Source: JBGTFE01 sp049799955 | GTDB lineage: Bacteria; Acidobacteriota; Blastocatellia; Pyrinomonadales; Pyrinomonadaceae | Length of the DNA stretch: 64,000 bases | Reading direction: 5' to 3' | Assembly: GCA_049799955.1 (NCBI GenBank) | Contig: JBARIW010000117.1 | Span: forward strand, 13,110-77,109 | In this document: positions 59,301 through 64,000 of the stretch, in pieces | Position numbering within the stretch: the first letter of the stretch is position 1 | How the letters are laid out: every line of letters begins with the position of its first letter | The notes under the pieces: model-generated | The model's database searches: none | Seen by the model: the letters and a program-made list of their open reading frames with translations, nothing else | Told to the model about the DNA's origin: nothing | Program-made: the position numbers and the translations under genes

Positions 59301-59983
59301 TCCTTTAATTGCCCGACGGACAACTGCGTTTCGGCGTCGAATTCACGAATCGAATCAACCGTGTCGCCGAAAAATTCGATGCGAACCGGCATTTCCATCG
59401 TCGGCGACCAGACATCGAGAATTCCGCCGCGAACCGAAAATTCACCGACGTTTTTTATCGGTTCTTCGCGGACATAGCCCGAAGCGACGAGCTTTTCAAT
59501 CAATTCTTCGGGCGGAAAATCTTCGTCGCGCTTTAACTCCGCGCCGAGTTTTTCAATCTCAACCGGCGAAAGCGTTTTCGTAATCAAAGATTTTGCGGGA
59601 AGAATAAGAAAATCAGGCTTCGAACGGGTCAAATTCCAGAGCGCGAGCGCGCGTCGTTCCAAAGTTTCGGCGTGCGGCGAAATGCTCGCGTAAATGTCCG
59701 AATCAAAGGCGGGAAGCGTCGAGATTTTGGATTTTAGATTTTGGATTTTGGATTCCTGCAACTGACCGCTAAAAAAGTCCAAATCACACTCGAAAGTTTC
59801 CGTTTCCTTGTTTGAATCGGTAACGACGACGAAAGTTTTCGCGGTTTCGGCTTGAAGGCGCGATAAAACGAAGGCTTTCGAAGCGATTGAGGTTAAGCCG
59901 CTCAGCGAAATTACGCGCGTTCCGCGTTTTATTTCGTCGCGCAGGCGGGCGAGCTCGTCTTTTGTTTCTGCCGGAAAACTCAT
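56369..59983 (-). CDS. mfd: Transcription-repair coupling factor Mfd
   Basis: This 1204-residue translocase removes stalled RNA polymerase and recruits UvrA. It has a UvrB-like N-terminal region. The polymerase-interaction domain begins at GDFVVHVDHGIGRFEGLQTI (near residue 560). Helicase motifs are GDVGYGKTEVAMRAAFKAVM (Walker A), VVDEEQRFGVAHKEKLKHLK and TLSATPIPRTLNMSLLGMRD, with RGRVGRSNRRAYAYLLIPSE and the TRCF C-terminal domain. ATG 59983 (MSFPAETKDEL) is the preferred start. Two coding stretches (about 58604-58690 and 59722-59756) carry CCAAAAGCC/TCCAAAATC low-complexity sequence like that seen between genes, giving Lys/Gln/Ser-rich linkers. Confidence 0.95.
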   Translation of the reverse strand: MSFPAETKDELARLRDEIKRGTRVISLSGLTSIASKAFVLSRLQAETAKTFVVVTDSNKETETFECDLDFFSGQLQESKIQNLKSKISTLPAFDSDIYASISPHAETLERRALALWNLTRSKPDFLILPAKSLITKTLSPVEIEKLGAELKRDEDFPPEELIEKLVASGYVREEPIKNVGEFSVRGGILDVWSPTMEMPVRIEFFGDTVDSIREFDAETQLSVGQLKEISIAPMREFAANSRDFRDWSFFAREKFADEKHARALLDRTQFSDEGEDFSGWEFLFPLASPRGFSVFDFLAESVFVIDEPTIVEQSLSSFYENLEQRFAAIIEAGEIGLEPEELFLSGENLREKFEAEQRLELRSLGKIAAETGEDLAFENEKSEIQIGKNKQDAKPLFLFPAAAINSELEITSRSTRKFHGNVKEFAGELKKGFRFSVLDFRKEDSPAKSQKPKTENQPLIVLQTQGLAERLADILRDYDITLPPDSLLIGDLSNGFEIPALDLVVQTETEIFGETVRNEFQSQKTKDAAKRTRSKLGAFISDFRDLKIGDFVVHVDHGIGRFEGLQTISAQGAQREFMLLIYADNARLFVPVERLDLVSRYSSGEGTQPTLDRLGGLGWQKTKAKAKRAMRDMADELLRLYAERKLVQGFAFSSDSPWQIEFEDSFPYQLTTDQATAIEDTKEDMQTPTPMDRLIVGDVGYGKTEVAMRAAFKAVMDNRQVAVLTPTTVLAYQHFETFKQRFAAFPVKIELLSRFRSQKEQKEVVKSSEEGKVDILIGTHRILSNDVKMPKLGLVVVDEEQRFGVAHKEKLKHLKKKVDVLTLSATPIPRTLNMSLLGMRDMSVIETPPRDRLAINTQVVQFSEGVIKSAIELELARNGQIFFIHNRVETIEAIAAHVKKIVPNARIVVAHGQMNEKEMETAVLDFVDYKYDVLVATTIIENGIDIPRANTIIINRADNYGLSQLYQLRGRVGRSNRRAYAYLLIPSELELTPIARRRLSAIREFSDLGAGFRIAALDLELRGAGNILGGHQSGHLDTLGFDLYTKMLERTIQEIRGDEISDEASVSINLGVDVSIPQDYISETSQRLRTYKRISSAESEEELRRIYAEIQDRYGKMPESVDNLFEYARLRRLAESMRVVSIDKTKDGLAIKLGETARVAPEKLMEFLSKNETANFSPTGILRVIINVENLIEAARLVLEEISA

Positions 59984-60068
59984 AAACACACATAGCCGCA
60001 AAGAACTTCGGACGGGTGGTCTCGCGTTCATCTGCGGTTAAATTCATTTTGCCATAAATTGCGAAAGT

Positions 60069-60097
60069 TTGCCGCGCGCGCGCCGCTTCTCTATAAT
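60069..60097 (+). promoter_or_regulatory. lysS promoter
   Basis: TTGCCG at 60069-60074, 17-base GC-rich spacer, and a perfect TATAAT at 60092-60097, 27 bases before the lysS ATG. GGAAGA serves as ribosome site. Confidence 0.7.
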
Positions 60098-60123
60098 CTA
60101 AATTTTACTGCCGGAAGAAAATT

Positions 60124-62070
60124 ATGAGTATTGCCAACACACAAGCGGAAACCATTATAGAAGAGGGAATTATTGACGATAATGACCAGACACGCGCGCG
60201 CGTCGAAAATCTCAGGCGAATAGAAGCCGTCATCGGAAACAGTTATCCGAATAAATTTGAACGCTCGCGCATTTCCGGCGCGGAAGATACGATTTCAAAC
60301 GTTCTGAGCTTTGAAGCGCTCGCGCCGGTTGTCAAAGAAATCAAAGCGCATATTGCGACACTCGCGGAAAAAGAGCGTCCCGCGCCCGAACTAAAGGAAA
60401 AATTAAACGCGCAGTTAAAAGAATTCGGAAACGTTCGCATTGCCGGAAGACTGACCACGCCGCCGAGAGGAAACTTTGTGCATCTGACCGACGGCAGGGC
60501 AAAGCTTCAGATTTACAGCAAGAAAGGCGCTTTCGCGCTAATTAAAAACGATGGTGAAAATACGCCCGACACGGAAAATGCGTGGACGATTTACAGCCTG
60601 CTCGACCACGGCGATTTTGTCGGCGTGGAAGGATATTTGTTTCTGACCAACACGGGCGAATTGAGCGTTCACGTCGAGACTTTGCAGTTTCTTTCAAAAT
60701 CTCTGCTTCCGATGCCCGACAAGATGCACGGCATTGCCGACCCGGAACTCAGACGGCGTTTTCGTTACGCCGATTTGATTGCGTCGAGCCTGCAAGTCGA
60801 GCACGAAGGCTTGACGACGCGCGAGGTTTTCGAGCGTCGGGCGCGGCTTATCAGCGGAATGAGAAATTATCTCGACGCTCACGGCTATATCGAAGTCGAA
60901 ACGCCGATGCTCACGCCGAAAGCGACGGGCGCGGCGGCGACGCCTTTCGAAACGCATCACAACGCGCTCGATATCACGCTTTATGCCCGCATCGCGCCGG
61001 AGCTTTATTTGAAAAGATTAGTCGTCGGCGGTTTTGAAAAGGTTTATGAATTGAATAGAAATTTTCGCAACGAAGGACTTTCATTCAAGCACAATCCCGA
61101 ATTCACGATGCTCGAATTTTACTGCGCCTATATGGACGTGAACGGCATGATGGATTTCGCCGAAGCGATGATAAAAGAATCGGTGCAAAAAGCGACGGGC
61201 GGAAGTTTGCAGGTGAAATACGGCGAGAACGAGATTGATTTTTCAAAATTTGAAAGAATCTCAATGAAAGAAGCTATTACGAAGCAAAAGCAAATAGCTG
61301 AAAAGCTACCGCAAAATGCAAATATAGAAACTTTAAATTGGGCTAACGACAAAATATTCGTTTGCGCTCTAAATAAATTCTTAAAATCAAAAAACTCTTA
61401 TTTGGACGCACGCGAAAACAACGTGATTTTTGTTGGGGAAAATGAAAAAGGAGAACTCGAAACTTCAAATTATCTTCATCAAAATCACGATAAAGATGAA
61501 ATCGAAAAGCTCAGGGCGCGAGGAGATACAGAACATAAGATGGGTAAAGATAAATTTTCAGGTGAAGTTTCCGCAGCAAATTGGAATTCTGCGGTTGAAT
61601 ACTTCGAAGAAAATCGACCAACAGAGTCAGACTATTCTAAAGCTGTTGCAGAAATATTTGAATCTGAGGTTGAAAAGAATTTAATCAATCCGACATTCAT
61701 TATTGATTATCCAAAAATCATTTCGCCTTTGTCGAAAGCGTCGCCCGCGAATCCAAACATTGCCGAGCGGTTTGAGTTATTTATAAACGGGATGGAATGC
61801 GCCAACGGGTTTTCGGAACTCAACGACCCGCAGGAGCAGTTCGAGCGTTTCCTTGACCAGATGAAAGAACGTGAAGGCGGCGACGTTGAGGCGATGGTTT
61901 TGGACGAAGATTATATTCGCGCTCTTTCCTACGGGATGCCGCCCGCCGCCGGAATCGGCATCGGGATTGACCGTTTGACGATGCTTCTAACGAACAAACA
62001 TTCTATCCGCGACGTGATTCTATTCCCGCATATGCGTCCCGAAAAGAAAGACGCGGAGACAGAGATTTAA
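60124..62070 (+). CDS. lysS: Class II lysyl-tRNA synthetase with insertion
   Basis: This 648-residue enzyme charges tRNA-Lys. An N-terminal extension of about 100 residues precedes the OB-fold anticodon domain (VRIAGRLTTPPRGNFVHLTD). Class II motif 1 (YIEVETPMLTPKATGAAATP), motif 2 (VYELNRNFRNEGLSFKHNPE) and motif 3 (PPAAGIGIGIDRLTMLLTNK) are intact. Between MKEAI (about residue 381) and VAEIFE (about 507) there are about 120 residues where E. coli LysS has about 40. This extra segment (about 61270-61720) is rich in Lys/Asn/Glu and visibly AT-richer. It might be a mobile coding insertion or a species-specific domain. A long hairpin follows the stop. Confidence 0.95.
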   Translation: MSIANTQAETIIEEGIIDDNDQTRARVENLRRIEAVIGNSYPNKFERSRISGAEDTISNVLSFEALAPVVKEIKAHIATLAEKERPAPELKEKLNAQLKEFGNVRIAGRLTTPPRGNFVHLTDGRAKLQIYSKKGAFALIKNDGENTPDTENAWTIYSLLDHGDFVGVEGYLFLTNTGELSVHVETLQFLSKSLLPMPDKMHGIADPELRRRFRYADLIASSLQVEHEGLTTREVFERRARLISGMRNYLDAHGYIEVETPMLTPKATGAAATPFETHHNALDITLYARIAPELYLKRLVVGGFEKVYELNRNFRNEGLSFKHNPEFTMLEFYCAYMDVNGMMDFAEAMIKESVQKATGGSLQVKYGENEIDFSKFERISMKEAITKQKQIAEKLPQNANIETLNWANDKIFVCALNKFLKSKNSYLDARENNVIFVGENEKGELETSNYLHQNHDKDEIEKLRARGDTEHKMGKDKFSGEVSAANWNSAVEYFEENRPTESDYSKAVAEIFESEVEKNLINPTFIIDYPKIISPLSKASPANPNIAERFELFINGMECANGFSELNDPQEQFERFLDQMKEREGGDVEAMVLDEDYIRALSYGMPPAAGIGIGIDRLTMLLTNKHSIRDVILFPHMRPEKKDAETEI

Positions 62071-62094
62071 TTCGAAAAGTTAGAACAAAGGCAG

Positions 62095-62157
62095 AAACGC
62101 GACCGTCAGCGAGCGTGTCATTAACGACTATGTACACGCTCGCTGACGGTCGCGTTT
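62095..62157 (+). terminator. GC-rich hairpin after lysS
   Basis: A perfect 24-base inverted repeat (62095-62118 and 62134-62157) with 15-base loop. Arms contain CGACCGTCAGCGAGCGTG. TTTT follows. It resembles the GCGAGCGTCAG elements found in many environmental genomes. Confidence 0.8.
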
Positions 62158-62174
62158 TACATAAAACACTCTCG

Positions 62175-62405
62175 TAACATTGCGGAAGACAAAAATACAC
62201 TGCTTTTCAGAGTTAGAACTTGCGGAAGAAGAATCTGTAGGCTGCGGAAGGCTGTTTTTACACTGCGGAAGAAAATAAAAACATTGCGGAAGGATTCTTG
62301 TACGCTGCGGAAGGATTTTTGAACACTGCGGACAGTTCATCACGCATTGCGGAAGACGGATTTTACATTGCGGACGAAAGGTTTTCCGTCGCGGCTGGCG
62401 AGCAT
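62175..62405. repeat. Array of eleven degenerate 21-bp units (array 3)
   Basis: Units begin at 62175 and every 21 bases to 62385. Nearly all contain ACATTGCGGAAG or ACTGCGGAAG at the same position, followed by a variable 8-9 base part. From about unit 5 (62259) one plus-strand frame is open and reads heptads like N-I-A-E-G-F-L and R-I-A-E-D-G-F. The array starts just after the lysS hairpin. Confidence 0.85.
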
Positions 62406-62492
62406 TATATGGAGGATAAACAATCGGAAATCGTTTTTAATTCTATAAAGGCGGCTTTGCACAAAAATAGAAAAACTTTGCGTTATCTGTGA
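62298..62492 (+). CDS. Doubtful 64-residue frame continuing out of array 3
   Basis: The frame starts at TTG inside the array and reads AEGFL/IAEDGF heptads, then DKQSEIVFNSIKAALHKNRK and a stop. It might be the 3' part of a protein with heptad repeats, but there is no ribosome site and the frame is not open through the first four units. The GCTTTGCACAAAAAT near its end is repeated in inverse at about 62596-62610. I list it because an array-encoded peptide is one explanation of the arrays. Confidence 0.2.
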   Translation: MYAAEGFLNTADSSSRIAEDGFYIADERFSVAAGEHYMEDKQSEIVFNSIKAALHKNRKTLRYL

Positions 62493-62505
62493 AAAGCTTT
62501 GTGTG

Positions 62506-62673
62506 CTCTGTGTTGAAATCAATTTTTAACACAGAGTTTCACGGAGATTTCACAGAGTTTCACGGAGAATTAATAATTCCCTCTGCCTATTTCTCCATTT
62601 TTGTGCAAAGCCTATAAAGGCGGAAAAAGACGAAGTTTCCCTCGTCTTTTTTTTACAGCCGCTTCAATACAAG
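62506..62673. other. Intergenic CTCTGTGTT repeats and terminator
   Basis: CTCTGTGTT (62506-62514) pairs with AACACAGAG (62528-62536); further CACGGAG repeats follow to about 62567. AAAAGACGA (62625-62633) pairs with TCGTCTTTT (62642-62650), with a T-tract to 62654. That hairpin can end transcription from both sides, including the FG-GAP gene. No gene is seen. Confidence 0.6.
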
Positions 62674-64000
62674 TTATTTACCCGGCAAATCCTCCGCTGC
62701 CGCAATCGTAACTTTCGACGGCAGAGCCGCTATCGCCTGAGCGGCGGGATTTCCGTAAGTTACGACCGTGTAGCCTTGTGCTGACAACAGAAGATGCCAG
62801 ACGCCATCTCGCCGGATGGCGATGTCAGTTTTGCCGTCGCCGTCGTAATCCGCCGCGACCGGCTCATCTCCCAGCAAGCCGAATCTCGTAACCGTGTAAG
62901 TATAGCTTCCGTCCGATGTGGTCAGAAATTGATACCAGTTGCCTTCGCCCGGTCGGAAGACGACCAAATCTGTTTTGCCGTCGCCGTTGTAATCGGCGGG
63001 CGCGGGAATGTCGCCCGCGACGCCCCAGTGAACGACGTGCGGCTGATTGCCTTCGCCGCTCGCCATCCAGTAGAAATTGCCGTCCGAAGGTCGCCAGACG
63101 GCGATGTCCGCCTTGCCGTCGCCATCGAAGTCGGCGTCGGGCAAAGGAATATCGCCGTTTAAGCCCCAATGCGCGAAAAACGGCTGATTCGTCGAGCTGT
63201 AGAGAATCCACCAATCGCCGCTGCCCGGACGGAAAACGGCGATGTCGGCTTTCCCGTCGCCGTCGTAATCCGCGGGAACGGGTTTGTCTTCCGCGATGCC
63301 GAAACGCACGACGCCGAAGCCGTCCCGCGAGCGAAGCAGATACCAGTTGCCGTCCGACGGTCTGTAAACGGCGATATCTGAGCGCCCGTCGCCGTCGAAA
63401 TCAGCCGGAGCGATGCGGTCGCCATTCAATCCGAACAGCGTCGAGGCGGGCTGATTCGTCTGGCTGTTCTGAATCGACCAGGTTCGGTTCAAGCTGCTGA
63501 AAACTCCGATGTCGGCGCGACCGTCGCCGTTAAAATCGAATCGCGTGCGCGAATCGAGTCGCGCTATATACGAGCGATTAGCATTTGCGCCGTTGGCGTT
63601 GATGGCGGTAAATCCGCCGCCGACCAGAACGCGTCCTTCATTGTCCAGCGCGAGACATAAAACTTCTTCGTTGAGATTGTAAGTCGTCGGTTCAAAACTG
63701 CCGTTCTCACTCAGAAGCAAAAGATTTTTGCTCCCCTGCTCGTTATTCGGAATCGTAAATTTGCCGCCGGCTAAAATCTTCCCGTTCGGCAGAGCCAGCA
63801 GCGCGTTGATTTTGGGACTATAGTTAAAGCCGTTAAATATTGTCAGCGTATTAAATGAATTATCCTCGCTTCCGTCGGCATTCAGCCTTTGAAGTGTAAA
63901 ACCGCCGACGATGCGCTGGCTTTTGGCAACCAGAATTTTACCGTTCGGAAGCAGGGCGAGAACAATTCTCACCCGGTTTAATCCCTCGCTGTAATTAAAG
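62674..64000 (-). CDS. Delta-60 repeat and FG-GAP/VCBS repeat protein (partial)
   Basis: The frame is open to the window edge, so the start lies outside. The N-terminal visible part has delta-60 type beta-propeller repeats (VLALLPNGKILVAKSQRIVG, then INALLALPNGKILAGGKFTI). From about residue 150 of the visible part there are at least six FG-GAP/VCBS-like repeats with calcium-binding motifs (DFNGDGRADIGVFSSLNRTW, DFDGDGRSDIAVYRPSDGNW, DYDGDGKADIAVFRPGSGDW and others). Each is about 50 residues and ends in LNGDI-type loops. Such proteins are extracellular and often very large. The last 20 residues (ALPSKVTIAAAEDLPGK) have no sorting signal. It is probably a surface protein of unknown ligand. 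Confidence 0.88.
   Translation of the reverse strand, partial: FNYSEGLNRVRIVLALLPNGKILVAKSQRIVGGFTLQRLNADGSEDNSFNTLTIFNGFNYSPKINALLALPNGKILAGGKFTIPNNEQGSKNLLLLSENGSFEPTTYNLNEEVLCLALDNEGRVLVGGGFTAINANGANANRSYIARLDSRTRFDFNGDGRADIGVFSSLNRTWSIQNSQTNQPASTLFGLNGDRIAPADFDGDGRSDIAVYRPSDGNWYLLRSRDGFGVVRFGIAEDKPVPADYDGDGKADIAVFRPGSGDWWILYSSTNQPFFAHWGLNGDIPLPDADFDGDGKADIAVWRPSDGNFYWMASGEGNQPHVVHWGVAGDIPAPADYNGDGKTDLVVFRPGEGNWYQFLTTSDGSYTYTVTRFGLLGDEPVAADYDGDGKTDIAIRRDGVWHLLLSAQGYTVVTYGNPAAQAIAALPSKVTIAAAEDLPGK

Noticed and set aside
1..64000. tRNA, rRNA, tmRNA or known riboswitches
   Set aside because: I looked at the intergenic regions for cloverleaf ends, T-loop GTTCGA and known riboswitch cores and found none that hold. 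A covariance-model scan could still find one.

Overview
The window reads as a chromosomal segment of a Gram-negative environmental bacterium. My best guess is Acidobacteriota, class Blastocatellia (Pyrinomonadaceae-like). That guess rests on the mix of secreted LolA-like, TonB-C, FG-GAP and delta-60-repeat proteins, on S9 peptidases, and on intergenic CACAGAG and CACGAAC hairpins; no rRNA or other phylogenetic marker settles it. Core genes are moderately GC-rich, and several accessory genes are visibly AT-richer. I found no tRNA, rRNA, CRISPR array, IS element or prophage.

Layout. 1-5779: the end of lnt, an AT-rich AAA ATPase/DUF4276 pair, prfB with its programmed +1 frameshift, and ftsK. 5987-11225: comEA-comEC converging on purH, which has a terminator-like leader and a 25-residue micro-ORF upstream. 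11302-17067: a secreted metallopeptidase coupled to an SH3-like lipoprotein, an Smr protein, a DUF433/DUF5615 toxin-antitoxin pair and a decayed stretch with a truncated serine hydrolase. 17224-28029: dienelactone hydrolase, two nucleotide-sugar SDR enzymes, a lysozyme-fold protein, an S9 peptidase, an acid phosphatase, endonuclease V and a GNAT enzyme. 28120-36404: typA; pntA and pntB split by a foreign-looking membrane gene; a BON protein; a RelE module; trmL. 36603-42829: exported proteins, an ECF sigma factor with a PDZ-bearing membrane partner, and a flavodoxin-like protein. 42913-45804: a sterol-desaturase-like gene and an arsenosugar-type cluster (DUF2064 glycosyltransferase, peroxidase-like protein, ArsS). 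45892-52827: dusB, small two-gene modules and secreted proteins. 52872-62070: an Abi/HEPN gene with a divergent candidate small RNA, an S4 protein, a SurA-like chaperone, mfd, and lysS with a long insertion. 62674-64000: an FG-GAP protein open at the window edge.

The most unusual structure is a set of three intergenic arrays (about 24800-25009, 56164-56373 and 62175-62405). They consist of 10, 10 and 11 degenerate units, each with an exact 21-bp period. The three unit sequences are unrelated, yet each array has one reading frame that stays open for most or all of its length and spells a degenerate heptapeptide. None resembles CRISPR. A second theme is a vocabulary of long low-complexity hairpins at gene ends, mostly between convergent genes, whose sequence also leaks into coding regions.

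Candidate defence or conflict modules are scattered singly between housekeeping genes: ATPase/DUF4276, DUF433/DUF5615, RelE with an extended antitoxin, DUF6883/DUF4926, Abi plus small RNA, and possibly the membrane gene inside pntAB.
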